A stretch of 64,000 nucleotides of DNA from Leptonema illini DSM 21528 (GTDB lineage Bacteria > Spirochaetota > Leptospiria > Leptospirales > Leptonemataceae), in NCBI RefSeq assembly GCF_000243335.1, contig NZ_JH597773.1:2039550-2103549 (forward strand). Reading direction: 5' to 3'. Below are positions 17,053-25,382 of the stretch, one piece after another. Position numbers and translations under genes: made by a program. Under the pieces are notes generated by a model. That model saw only the letters and a program-made list of their open reading frames with translations. It did no database searches and was not told where the DNA came from. Every line of letters begins with the position of its first letter. Within the stretch, counting starts at the first letter, position 1.

Positions 17053-17889
17053 ATGGATCATAAACAGCTTGTAAGCATCATACAGAACATGACGGGAGTA
17101 TATCTCACCGACGATAAGATATACCTGCTCGACAGCCGCCTTCGCGATTTGATGAAGGAACACTCGTTACAGAACTACGACGAGGTCGCCGCCCGTCTGA
17201 TCGGCGGGACCGACGAGAACTTCACGCATCGTCTCATCGATCAGATCACGACGCATGAAACGAAATTCTTTCGAGACGAAAGTATCTTCAACGCCCTCGT
17301 CGACCAGATGATTCCAGAATGGATGGATCGTCGGGGGATTTCGGCTTCGTCTCCGCGAAGCGAAACGCTGAGTATCTGGTCGGCCGCCTGCTCGACCGGC
17401 CAGGAGCCCTACTCTATTGCGATGATCATTCGCGATCGTTTTCCGTTGATTTATCCGAATCTGCGGATCACCGCAACCGACATAAGCCGGGATTCCGTTG
17501 AACGGGCGAAGGCCGGCTATTATACGAATTTCGAAATCCAGAGAGGCATGCCGCCTCATATGCTGACGAAATATTTCACGCAGGAAAAGGACGGCTACAG
17601 GATCACCAATGAGCTGAAAACGGGCATCGACTTTAAAACGCATAATCTTGTTTCTGATCCCTTTCCAGGACGATTCGATTTCATCTTCTGTCGCAACGTG
17701 CTCATCTATTTCGATGAAGCGACGCGAAAGACGATTCTCGTAAAGTTGAGGGATTCTCTCAAAGACGACGGCGCCCTCGTTCTCGGTTCATCCGAAAACC
17801 TGATCGGCTCCCTGCCCAACTATATCGTCCGCGAGGCCGGATTGGCCCGCTACTACGAATTCTCGACGCAGGTTACTTTTTTTAAGTAG
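17053..17889 (+). CDS. cheR: Chemotaxis protein methyltransferase CheR
   Basis: Uses S-adenosylmethionine to methylate receptor glutamates. The 278-residue protein has the small N-terminal helical domain and then the Rossmann methyltransferase with IWSAACSTGQEPYSIAM (SAM binding), ITATDISRDSVERAKAG and FIFCRNVLIYFDEATR. Length and domain order are standard. It lies 26 bases after cheB in the che operon and opposes CheB to give adaptation. Confidence 0.96.
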   Translation: MDHKQLVSIIQNMTGVYLTDDKIYLLDSRLRDLMKEHSLQNYDEVAARLIGGTDENFTHRLIDQITTHETKFFRDESIFNALVDQMIPEWMDRRGISASSPRSETLSIWSAACSTGQEPYSIAMIIRDRFPLIYPNLRITATDISRDSVERAKAGYYTNFEIQRGMPPHMLTKYFTQEKDGYRITNELKTGIDFKTHNLVSDPFPGRFDFIFCRNVLIYFDEATRKTILVKLRDSLKDDGALVLGSSENLIGSLPNYIVREAGLARYYEFSTQVTFFK

Positions 17890-17985
17890 AGGGCGTCCAA
17901 TAAGGAAATATAGGCGACTGTATTCTGATTGCTCGGAGCAGATCGGCTTTTTTATTATCCAGTTCACAGGTACGGAGGAAATTGC

Positions 17986-18351
17986 ATGGCAGCTCATATT
18001 CTGGCAGTCGATGATTCGGCGACAATGCGCGACATGGTGCGCGATACCCTGGAAACAGGCGGCTACGAGGTTACGCTGGCCGAACATGGTCAGGAAGGCG
18101 TCGATAAGTTCGCAGCGGGTAAATTCGATCTCATCATCGCCGATATCAACATGCCCGTTATGGACGGCATCACGATGATTCGCGAGATTCGCAAGTTAAA
18201 CAGCGACGTTCCCATCATCACGTTGACGACCGAAGCCGAAGAGAGCATGAAGCAGAAAGGCCGCGAAGCCGGCGCCGATGGCTGGATCGTAAAGCCGTTC
18301 CGTCCCGCTCAGTTTCTCGACATCATCAAGCAGATCCTGGAAGATATGTAA
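17986..18351 (+). CDS. cheY: Chemotaxis response regulator CheY
   Basis: A 121-residue single receiver domain. Asp9/Asp10 (AVDDSATMR), phosphorylatable Asp53 (IADINMPVMDG), Thr in ITLTTEAEES and Lys in WIVKPFRPAQF are all present. Phospho-CheY would bind the flagellar switch. GGAGG lies 7 bases before the ATG at 17986; an in-frame ATG at 17929 has no such site. The 96-base gap after cheR could hold an extra promoter, but none is convincing. Confidence 0.95.
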   Translation: MAAHILAVDDSATMRDMVRDTLETGGYEVTLAEHGQEGVDKFAAGKFDLIIADINMPVMDGITMIREIRKLNSDVPIITLTTEAEESMKQKGREAGADGWIVKPFRPAQFLDIIKQILEDM

Positions 18352-18354
18352 TTC

Positions 18355-19602
18355 ATGTCGGCATCGAGCAAAAAGATCCTTCTGATTCACCCCGACATTC
18401 AGTGGCTGAAGCAGACCCGCGATTTTCTGCGAACAGAAGGTTTTATGACCTTCGCCACGCGCAGCCTCGGTATCGCTCTCGAGCTTCAGGCCCACCACCG
18501 GCCCGAGGTCATTCTTTTTGCTCTGAACCTCGGTCGTACAAACGGACAGGAGGTCATCAGCGCCCTGCATCATCAGGATGCTCATGCCGTTCTTGTCGTC
18601 CTTGTCGATGAAAAAGAAAAATCACGCCTTTCAGAACTTGCGCCCGGATCCTTCTTCGACGGCATCGTAACCCCCTGTGAGGGAAAGATTCTGCTCTCGC
18701 ATCTGCGCGAGGCTCAGGTCTTCTATAAAGAGAAGAACTCCCTCTTTCAATACATGCAGGAATATCAGGATCGGGTGCAGGATCAGCTCGAATGGCTGAT
18801 CTGGAAAGAGCAGAACAAACACGCCTATAAGGTTAAATACTCGAGGGCTCTGATCTCAAACATCCGCAATACGATCTTGCAGGGCATGGGCCTCGGCTCG
18901 CTCATCACGCGCATGGAATTGCTCGAGATGAAGATGAAAAAAGAAGACGGCTTTTACATCGTTCCACGCAAGGATTTCGACGGCATTCTCACCTCGGTGC
19001 ATAACGTGCATCGCTGGCTTGAGAACATGGAAAAGATCAACAAGGCTCTTGATCTGAACTACTCCGTCGAAACGATCGAGCCCTCCGCCTTTCCCGATAT
19101 CGTCGTTAAGGCCGTTCATGCCGTCGAAAAATTCAGGGCTATCAAGAACCACAAAATTGAGATGGGTGATTTAACGATCGAGCGCGCGATCAGCGGCAAT
19201 GCCGACGCCCTGGGCCTGTGTATACGCGAGCTTTTGATCAACGCCTTCAAGTTTTCGCCCGAGGGCTCGACGATCGACATCGTACGATTCGAATCGCCGC
19301 GCGTCGTGCTTGTCGGTCTATTGAACGACATCCTCTCTATGGGTGGGGGCGTGACGGGCATTCCTGAAGGCTATGAGAATCAGATCTACGAGCCGTTTTA
19401 CAAGCTCAACAACGTCTATGACGAACGCTTCTTTGACGAAGATTTCAGCATGGGAACGGGCCTGACGATCGTGCAGGGCGCCATGCAGCAGATGGGCGGT
19501 CGGGTTTTCTTGCATGAGATATCGGACCATTCCGGAGAAGAAGGGCGGCGACGGCGCATCATGGCCGAGCTTGTGATCAAGAAAAGCGCTCCCGAAGAAT
19601 AG
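18355..19602 (+). CDS. Degenerate receiver plus histidine-kinase-like ATPase protein
   Basis: A 415-residue protein starting 3 bases after cheY. Residues 1-120 look like a receiver, but the phosphorylated Asp position reads VILFALNLG (Ala56) and the acidic pair is LIHPD. The middle is helical; the place of the H-box reads [11 protein letters not shown], with no His. The C-terminal ATPase is well kept: N-box [15 protein letters not shown]-box [10 protein letters not shown] and G2 [17 protein letters not shown]. It may bind ATP without classical phosphotransfer, or act as an allosteric che component. The gene order ties it to chemotaxis. Confidence 0.8.
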   Translation: MSASSKKILLIHPDIQWLKQTRDFLRTEGFMTFATRSLGIALELQAHHRPEVILFALNLGRTNGQEVISALHHQDAHAVLVVLVDEKEKSRLSELAPGSFFDGIVTPCEGKILLSHLREAQVFYKEKNSLFQYMQEYQDRVQDQLEWLIWKEQNKHAYKVKYSRALISNIRNTILQGMGLGSLITRMELLEMKMKKEDGFYIVPRKDFDGILTSVHNVHRWLENMEKINKALDLNYSVETIEPSAFPDIVVKAVHAVEKFRAIKNHKIEMGDLTIERAISGNADALGLCIRELLINAFKFSPEGSTIDIVRFESPRVVLVGLLNDILSMGGGVTGIPEGYENQIYEPFYKLNNVYDERFFDEDFSMGTGLTIVQGAMQQMGGRVFLHEISDHSGEEGRRRRIMAELVIKKSAPEE

Positions 19603-19604
19603 CG

Positions 19605-20690
19605 ATGCAGGAAATCTTCACCTTTGAAAGCGCCGATCTCTTTCACAACCTCTGCGGTATCCAGGACCGACGCGTCACCGAACTTGAAGAGATGCTTGAT
19701 GTGGAGTTGATTCCACGAGGACAGTCTTTTCTTGTACGTAGCCCTGCACGATTGCGCATCGATCGAGCGGTGCGGTTCTTCGAGCGACTGGTGGAATTTC
19801 ACGACCGGCGCTCTCTCGACAGCTTCGATACGCGCTATCTGCACCGGCTATACCAGAGCTCCGACGCCGATCAAACGCTGATGTTCGAAGCTCAGGATCA
19901 GAGCGCAGACCCTTCCGATGAAGCGCAGGCAGATCGAACCGGCGACGAATCCGACGCCATGCAGCAGCTGATGAGCCGGGCGAAGGTATTCACGACCTAC
20001 AGAGGCAAGCCGCTTCACGCGAAGACGATCAATCAGGCGAACTATATCGATTCCCTGATGCGCAATCCGGTCACGATCGGGTTAGGCCCTGCGGGAACGG
20101 GCAAGACGTTCCTCTCGGTCGTCGTCGCCTGTCAGCTTCTGACGTCGGGCGAGATCGAGAAGATCATCCTCACCCGCCCCGCCGTCGAAGCGGGCGAATC
20201 GCTGGGCTTTCTACCGGGCGATATGATTCAAAAGGTCGATCCGTATCTGCGGCCGATCTATGACGCTCTCTATGAATGTCTCGGTATGGAAAAGGTAACA
20301 TCGTTTATCCAGGCCGGCCGCATCGAGATCGCCCCGCTTGCCTTCATGCGCGGTCGCACTCTGAACGACGCCTTCATTGTGCTCGACGAGGCTCAGAACT
20401 GTACGCTGCCACAGTTGAAGATGTTCCTGACTCGCATCGGACGCAACGCCCGCATGGCCGTCGGAGGCGACGTAACGCAGATCGACCTGAAGCCCGGAAT
20501 CTCGGGCCTGGTCAGACTCGTGCATATTTTAAAGCATACGCAGGGGGTTCAGATCATACGCTTCGGGAACGAAGATATAATCAGGAACCCCATCGTCGAA
20601 CGCATCCTGCGCGCCTTCGAATCATATGAATCCAGTAAACCCAATTCCCCCAATTCCAATGAAGCCTCTGACGCATCGCATCCTGCTTGA
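19605..20690 (+). CDS. PhoH family ATPase
   Basis: A 361-residue PhoH-like protein. An N-terminal region of about 120 residues precedes the P-loop [15 protein letters not shown], then [17 protein letters not shown] and the Walker B segment [11 protein letters not shown], all characteristic of this family of RNA-related ATPases, some of which are linked to RNA or ribosome quality control. It starts 2 bases after the preceding stop and overlaps ybeY by 65 bases; phoH-ybeY pairing is widespread, which supports both calls. Confidence 0.92.
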   Translation: MQEIFTFESADLFHNLCGIQDRRVTELEEMLDVELIPRGQSFLVRSPARLRIDRAVRFFERLVEFHDRRSLDSFDTRYLHRLYQSSDADQTLMFEAQDQSADPSDEAQADRTGDESDAMQQLMSRAKVFTTYRGKPLHAKTINQANYIDSLMRNPVTIGLGPAGTGKTFLSVVVACQLLTSGEIEKIILTRPAVEAGESLGFLPGDMIQKVDPYLRPIYDALYECLGMEKVTSFIQAGRIEIAPLAFMRGRTLNDAFIVLDEAQNCTLPQLKMFLTRIGRNARMAVGGDVTQIDLKPGISGLVRLVHILKHTQGVQIIRFGNEDIIRNPIVERILRAFESYESSKPNSPNSNEASDASHPA

Positions 20691-21147
20691 CGACTCCGGC
20701 CTGCTGCATACCGAGCAGCTCGATCGACTGAAGTCCAACCTGATGCTCTGCCTCGACTTCATTGCCGAATCGGAAGAAGCGGGCGATCTGTTTGAGCTTT
20801 CAGTCTCTTTTGTGACCGACGAAGAGATCCGCCAGATCAACCGGGAGTTTCGCGAAAAAGATAAGGCGACGGACGTGCTCAGCTTCTCGCAGTTTGAAGG
20901 AGAGCCCATGCCGACGCCCGATGGCGTGCAGCCCCTTGGCGATCTGATCGTTTCTGTCGAGACGGCACGAAAGCAGAGCGCAGAGATCGGCCATTCCGAA
21001 GAATATGAACTGAACCGACTGCTCGTTCATGGCCTGTTTCATCTGCTGGGTTACGACCACGAAGTATCGGCCGAAGAAGAACGCATCATGCAGGGGCGCG
21101 AAGATGCTCTATTGAAGCTGCTTGAAGAGCGAGGACAGATACCATGA
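20626..21147 (+). CDS. ybeY: Endoribonuclease YbeY, 16S rRNA maturation
   Basis: A zinc endoribonuclease acting in 16S rRNA 3'-end maturation and ribosome quality control. The zinc motif [11 protein letters not shown], with the three histidines of the HGxLHLxGYDH pattern, lies near the end, and [13 protein letters not shown] is the other conserved block. The start is ambiguous: the ATG at 20626 overlaps phoH, while the in-frame ATG at 20659 removes a proline-rich 11-residue leader. Neither has a clear ribosome site. Confidence 0.93.
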   Translation: MNPVNPIPPIPMKPLTHRILLDDSGLLHTEQLDRLKSNLMLCLDFIAESEEAGDLFELSVSFVTDEEIRQINREFREKDKATDVLSFSQFEGEPMPTPDGVQPLGDLIVSVETARKQSAEIGHSEEYELNRLLVHGLFHLLGYDHEVSAEEERIMQGREDALLKLLEERGQIP

Positions 21148-22013
21148 GAATCCACCCGTTTCGACCTTTCGCCTTCGCTCTCTTGTCGGTTATCATATCG
21201 GTTTCGCTGGCCTCTTCGCTCTCTGCCCGTCAGGGACTTGTGGAGCGTCGCAATCAGGAAAAGATCCGCACGGCGGGCTTTGCCGACGTGGAGCTGGATC
21301 GCCTGCATGCAGAAATCGGACAGACTCTCTTTGATTTACAGGCCCTTGCCGTGCCCGAAGAAGGCCCGATCAAAGATCCGACGGCACGGCCGACCGACCC
21401 GCGTGAAGGCCAGGTGGACGCCGACACGCTGAAACAGGATACGATCGAGCTTGTACCTTCGCGGCGCCGTGCCTTTGTGCGAGGCACCGATAGCAAAGGA
21501 CGCACGTATTTTCGCCTGCGCATTACTGAAGGCCTGAACTATACGACCGAGCCCACTCCCGACCGATTTCTGTTCAAGGCGCATGCCTATCTCTATCTCG
21601 ATGAACAGGGAAAGCTCGGCGAGGTTCTGTTACAGTTTTACCGCATGCGCTTCAGCGGCATGGAATATACGCGCGAGATCCGGCGCATCCGACATCCGGG
21701 CCCGTTCGGCGCCGGAGCGGCGCAATCGCCGATACAGATCGAGTTCCGCAGCTATCCGACAAGCCTGCCGCATAACGAACTTGCCATAGATGACGTGCCG
21801 CTGCCCGTTCTCTCAGGGGAACCGCAGCTTCTGACCGTGCTGCATTCGGCCGATGATCCGATGCCGTTTGACAAACAGGCCCGCATCGTCGAGACCTATC
21901 GTTCGCTGCTGCGTAAGCTGAACCGGCAGCTCAGCCGCCAGAGGCAGATACTCGAGCTCGACCGCAATTCTTCTATTGAAAGAGCGCTCGATTTCACCGG
22001 TACATCGTTTTGA
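21144..22013 (+). CDS. Exported protein of unknown function between ybeY and rpsF
   Basis: I do not recognise a domain. The 289-residue protein begins with a signal peptide (FAFALLSVIISVSLASSLSA, about residues 10-29) and then an Arg- and Glu-rich mature part; a central segment resembles a beta-structured lipid or carbohydrate sensor (FLFKAHAYLYLDEQGKLGEV). Its ATG overlaps the ybeY stop (ATGA), so it is translated with the phoH-ybeY pair. The C-terminus is helical and rich in Arg and Gln. It lies 62 bases before rpsF and could be cotranscribed with the ribosomal genes. Confidence 0.8.
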   Translation: MRIHPFRPFAFALLSVIISVSLASSLSARQGLVERRNQEKIRTAGFADVELDRLHAEIGQTLFDLQALAVPEEGPIKDPTARPTDPREGQVDADTLKQDTIELVPSRRRAFVRGTDSKGRTYFRLRITEGLNYTTEPTPDRFLFKAHAYLYLDEQGKLGEVLLQFYRMRFSGMEYTREIRRIRHPGPFGAGAAQSPIQIEFRSYPTSLPHNELAIDDVPLPVLSGEPQLLTVLHSADDPMPFDKQARIVETYRSLLRKLNRQLSRQRQILELDRNSSIERALDFTGTSF

Positions 22014-22075
22014 CATTGACAGTAGTCGACCTGCCCGGTTTCTGGTAATCTCATTCTTTTTTTCCGGAGACGGCT

Positions 22076-22366
22076 ATGTCCGCAGGCGTTAGAAACTACG
22101 AGATCACCGTGATCACCCGCCCCGATCTGCAACAGGAAGAGGCGAACGGCGAGATCAAGAAGATCCTCGAAGAGCATCAGGCAAAGATCACGGGCGAAAC
22201 AGCCATGGGTCGTCGTCATCTGAACTATGAGCGCAACCATCATCAGGCCGGCCTGTATTTCTATTACAAGTTCCAGATGGAGCCCAATCAGACGCATGCT
22301 CTGCAGAAAGAGCTCAATCTGAAAACCAACATCTTGCAGTATATGATTAAGAACCCGGCTCGCTGA
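22076..22366 (+). CDS. rpsF: 30S ribosomal protein S6
   Basis: A 96-residue S6, which binds the central domain of 16S rRNA with S18. The start RNYEITVITRPDLQQEE and the RRHLNYERNHHQAGLYFYYKF segment are typical. A CCGGAG ribosome site lies upstream of the ATG. It is followed by ssb after 14 bases. The usual order is rpsF-ssb-rpsR-rplI, but no rpsR is present in this cluster. Confidence 0.96.
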   Translation: MSAGVRNYEITVITRPDLQQEEANGEIKKILEEHQAKITGETAMGRRHLNYERNHHQAGLYFYYKFQMEPNQTHALQKELNLKTNILQYMIKNPAR

Positions 22367-22380
22367 GCCGGCCACTTACA

Positions 22381-22848
22381 ATGAACGATATCAATCGAGT
22401 ATATCTGATCGGTCGCCTGACGGCAGACCCGGAATTGAAAACGATTTCGGGCGGGTCGCAGGTATGTTCGTTCTCTATAGCGAACAATCGATCGTATACT
22501 CGGCAGAACGGCGAATCGGTTGAAGAGGTTTCTTACTTCAACTGTACCGTCTGGGGCAAACTGGGTGAAATCCTGCATCGTTATGCCGGAAAGGGCAAGC
22601 AGATCGCCGTCGAAGGACGCCTTCGCCAGCGACGCTGGCAGGGACCGGACGGTAAGAATCAGAGCGCAGTCGACATCGTCGTCGAGAACTTTCAGTTCCT
22701 CGGCAGCCGAACAGAGGGTGGGGCTCCGGAATCCCGCCCGCAGCAGCAACCCGCTCGTTCTTCTTCGTATCAGCCCGACCCGGCAGAGGCCCAGTATGGC
22801 GGTTACGATGCAGGGTACGATGGAACAGAAGAGGATATTCCCTTCTGA
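22381..22848 (+). CDS. ssb: Single-stranded DNA-binding protein
   Basis: A 155-residue SSB. The OB fold occupies residues 1-110 (MNDINRVYLIGRLTADPELK, FNCTVWGKLGEILHRYAGKG, VEGRLRQRRWQGPDG). A Gln-, Pro- and Tyr-rich linker follows, and the C-terminus ends in EEDIPF, the acidic tip that recruits replication and repair partners. It lies between rpsF and rplI. Confidence 0.96.
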   Translation: MNDINRVYLIGRLTADPELKTISGGSQVCSFSIANNRSYTRQNGESVEEVSYFNCTVWGKLGEILHRYAGKGKQIAVEGRLRQRRWQGPDGKNQSAVDIVVENFQFLGSRTEGGAPESRPQQQPARSSSYQPDPAEAQYGGYDAGYDGTEEDIPF

Positions 22849-22913
22849 GGCTACAGACTGTTTCTTTAGCCTGTATTGAAAGCACTGGATATTCAGAGTA
22901 AAAGGATAGAACG

Positions 22914-23450
22914 ATGAAAGTTATTCTTCAAAAAGACATTCCGAATCTCGGCGACGCCGGCGAGATCAAAGAGGTAGCCGACGGCTATGCGCGTAACTTC
23001 CTCATCCCTCGCAAGCTCGTGCTGCCGGCAACGGCGGGAACGGCTAAAGCGGCCCAGCATCAGAAGCGACTGATCAATCTCAAGACTGAGAAGCGTCGCA
23101 AAGAGATGGCCATCCTCTCTGAAAAGCTGAAGTCCATCGCTGAAATCGAGATGCAGATCCGTGTTGGCGCTAAAAACCGCGTATTCGGCTCGATCACGCC
23201 TGCGATGATTGCAAAGGCCATCGAAGAGAAAAGCGCCGGCGCCATCGTCGTTGATCGTCGCAAGATCGAGCCCGGCGATCCGATCAAGGCCCTGGGCGAG
23301 CACAAGCTGCGTATCAACCTTGCTTCCGACATCCGTGTTCCCATTCTGGTGAAGGTGGTTGCACATCCCGATAGCGAGCCACAGGCAAAAGCCGAAGCGG
23401 CTCCTGTTGCCGAAGTTACAGAAGCTCCGGAAGAGGCCACGGCCGAATAA
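22914..23450 (+). CDS. rplI: 50S ribosomal protein L9
   Basis: A 178-residue L9. The N-terminal domain MKVILQKDIPNLGDAGEIKE is followed by VADGYARNFLIPRKLVLPAT, then the long helix and the C-terminal domain. A 25-residue tail rich in Ala and Glu extends beyond the usual 150 residues. A terminator follows 33 bases downstream, closing the phoH-to-rplI run. Confidence 0.96.
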   Translation: MKVILQKDIPNLGDAGEIKEVADGYARNFLIPRKLVLPATAGTAKAAQHQKRLINLKTEKRRKEMAILSEKLKSIAEIEMQIRVGAKNRVFGSITPAMIAKAIEEKSAGAIVVDRRKIEPGDPIKALGEHKLRINLASDIRVPILVKVVAHPDSEPQAKAEAAPVAEVTEAPEEATAE

Positions 23451-23482
23451 GGGTGCACCTCATAGCTACAAGCTGTAAAAAG

Positions 23483-23507
23483 AGCCCGGCCCATGCCGGG
23501 CTTTTTT
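23483..23507 (+). terminator. Rho-independent terminator after rplI
   Basis: AGCCCGGC (23483-23490), a CCAT loop and GCCGGGCT (23495-23502) form an 8-bp stem directly followed by a run of T. It closes the ribosomal-protein transcription unit. Confidence 0.9.
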
Positions 23508-23540
23508 CGTCTGCGCCGAAAAAACCATAAAGCCGTTAAA

Positions 23541-23859
23541 CCACGGAGGCACGGAGGAGAAGATTTTTTGTCCACGAAAAACGCTAAAAGCGCGAAATAA
23601 AACCATAACATAGGGCAGGAAAGCGCCGAAACTTCACGGTCCAGTTCATTCGATGTCATGAATGATGCGGTCCTTTCAATCAGACGTCTCTGAGGACTTC
23701 TCCGTGCCCTTCATGGTTCCCCTTCCTCCCTGGATTTCCTCCGTGTCTCCGTGGTTCCCCTTCCTCCCTGGATTTCCTCCGTGTCTCCGTGGTTCCCCTC
23801 TTCGGCCTTTTGATGACGCAGCGGATCTGCTCAGTGCCTCCGTGTCTCCCCTTCTTCGG
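23541..23859. repeat. Repeat-rich non-coding gap with inverted CCACGGAG motifs
   Basis: The 500-base gap between rplI and dnaB holds no credible gene. It holds CCACGGAGGCACGGAGGA at 23541-23558 and its inverted near-copies TCCTCCGTGTCTCCGTGG at 23737-23754 and 23775-23792, plus a partial copy near 23834-23859. The first and later copies point towards each other and could pair over about 200 bases. Comparable motifs recur in many bacterial intergenic regions. The long frames across it are low in complexity and lack ribosome sites. Confidence 0.7.
23714..23800 (+). repeat. 38-bp direct tandem repeat, two full copies and a part
   Basis: TGGTTCCCCTTCCTCCCTGG begins at 23714 and recurs at 23752, giving a 38-bp period; the two units are identical over their length. 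A third unit starts at 23790 and diverges after about ten bases. The tract lies inside the larger repeat-rich gap. Confidence 0.85.
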
Positions 23860-23950
23860 CTGTTCGCTCTCTGCTCTGAGCCTGCTTTTTTTTATCTCTC
23901 GATGATCCTTCTACTTTACGAGTCGAAGCCATTGAAATTGATGAAACCGG

Positions 23951-25315
23951 ATGAACGCTCAGCTTCCAGCCGATGTCGACGCCGAACAGCAGATCCTGGG
24001 CTCTCTCATGGTGCGGCCCGATCTCATCGTGCCCATCTCGAATATCATCCATAAAGAAGATTTCTTTCTTCAGCATCATCGCATCCTTTTCGAAACGATA
24101 GAGATGCTTTCGCGAACCGAGTCGACTGAGATCGAGCCGCTTCGTCTTGTTCAGTATTTCTCAGACCGCAAGCAGCTCGAATCGGCCGGCGGCGCCGCCT
24201 ACATCATGCGGCTGGTCGACCAGGCCATCGCCCCTTCGAACGCCACCTACCATGCGCAGCGCGTGCATAACCTTGCCATCCGACGCAGCCTCATCGAGAA
24301 GCTGAACGAGCTCGGCAAAGAGGCGCAGGAGCCGCAGGAGAACGAAGGCACCTTTCTCAAGCATGTAGAAGAAGAGCTGCTTCGTATCACGAACCGAGCG
24401 TCGACACACGGCATCCAGTCCATCGATCATTACAAGCAGGATTTCGTAGATTATATTGCAAAGCTCGTCGACGCCAAAGGCGGAATGACGGGCACGCCTA
24501 CCCGCTTCGAACAGTTCGATACGTTAACGTCGGGTCTTCGCGGCGGCGAACTTCTGATTCTCGCCGCACGTCCGGGTATGGGAAAGTCAACCTTTGCGAT
24601 GAATATGGCGACGAACATCGCCGTGCATCAGAACCGCCCCGTAATGATCTATTCGCTTGAGATGAGCAAGCTCGAACTCATCCTGCGTATCCTTTCGGCA
24701 GAAGCGCAGATCAATCACTCCGATCTGAAGCGCGGGCATATACCGGCGAATAAACAGGGGCCGATCAAAGAAGCCATCGCACGCATCTTTGCCGCTCCGA
24801 TCTATATCGACGACTCCGGAACGCTCGACATCTGGGATTGCATCTCGCGCACACGCAAACTCGACATCGAACTGAAGAAAAAAGGTTATCCGCCAGGCCT
24901 CGTCGTCATCGACTACCTGCAGCTGATGAGCGACACCGAAAGCCGCAAGTTCGGACGTCAGAACGAGGTCGCGGCCGTCTCGCGAAGCCTGAAGCAGCTT
25001 GCGATGAAAACCGAGCTGCCCATCCTCGCCCTCTCGCAGATGAACCGGTCGGTCGAGCAGCGTCGCGGCGACTCCGCCAGGCCGCAGCTTTCGGATCTTC
25101 GCGAATCGGGCGCCATCGAACAGGATGCCGACATGGTTCTCTTCATACACAGGGAACAGTTCGCCGATCCCGACAGCCCCGAGGCGCTTGAGAACCGCGG
25201 ACGCGCCGAGATTATCGTCGCCAAACACCGTAACGGTCCGCAGGGCAGTTTCAAGGTCGCCTATCGCCCTGAGATCTTTCGGTTTGACAACCTCGAAGTC
25301 GGCGATGGATACTGA
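23951..25315 (+). CDS. dnaB: Replicative DNA helicase DnaB
   Basis: The hexameric helicase of the replication fork. The 454-residue protein has the N-terminal helical domain (PADVDAEQQILGSLMVRPDL), then the RecA-like domain with Walker A AARPGMGKSTFAMNMA, MIYSLEMSKLELILRI, Walker B LVVIDYLQLM and the arginine finger region KHRNGPQGSFKVAY. Length is normal and there is no intein. It starts just after the repeat-rich gap; a promoter was not identified with confidence. Confidence 0.97.
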   Translation: MNAQLPADVDAEQQILGSLMVRPDLIVPISNIIHKEDFFLQHHRILFETIEMLSRTESTEIEPLRLVQYFSDRKQLESAGGAAYIMRLVDQAIAPSNATYHAQRVHNLAIRRSLIEKLNELGKEAQEPQENEGTFLKHVEEELLRITNRASTHGIQSIDHYKQDFVDYIAKLVDAKGGMTGTPTRFEQFDTLTSGLRGGELLILAARPGMGKSTFAMNMATNIAVHQNRPVMIYSLEMSKLELILRILSAEAQINHSDLKRGHIPANKQGPIKEAIARIFAAPIYIDDSGTLDIWDCISRTRKLDIELKKKGYPPGLVVIDYLQLMSDTESRKFGRQNEVAAVSRSLKQLAMKTELPILALSQMNRSVEQRRGDSARPQLSDLRESGAIEQDADMVLFIHREQFADPDSPEALENRGRAEIIVAKHRNGPQGSFKVAYRPEIFRFDNLEVGDGY

Positions 25316-25382
25316 TACGTGTTCATTGGTGGATACTGAAGACGTGAACGTATTCTTATACCAGAAAGGGAGCATGGCGTAG

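Noticed and set aside
23662-24054. A 130-residue frame in the gap before dnaB
   Set aside because: It is composed of the direct repeat and overlaps the dnaB start in another frame, with Pro/Ser-rich low-complexity translation.
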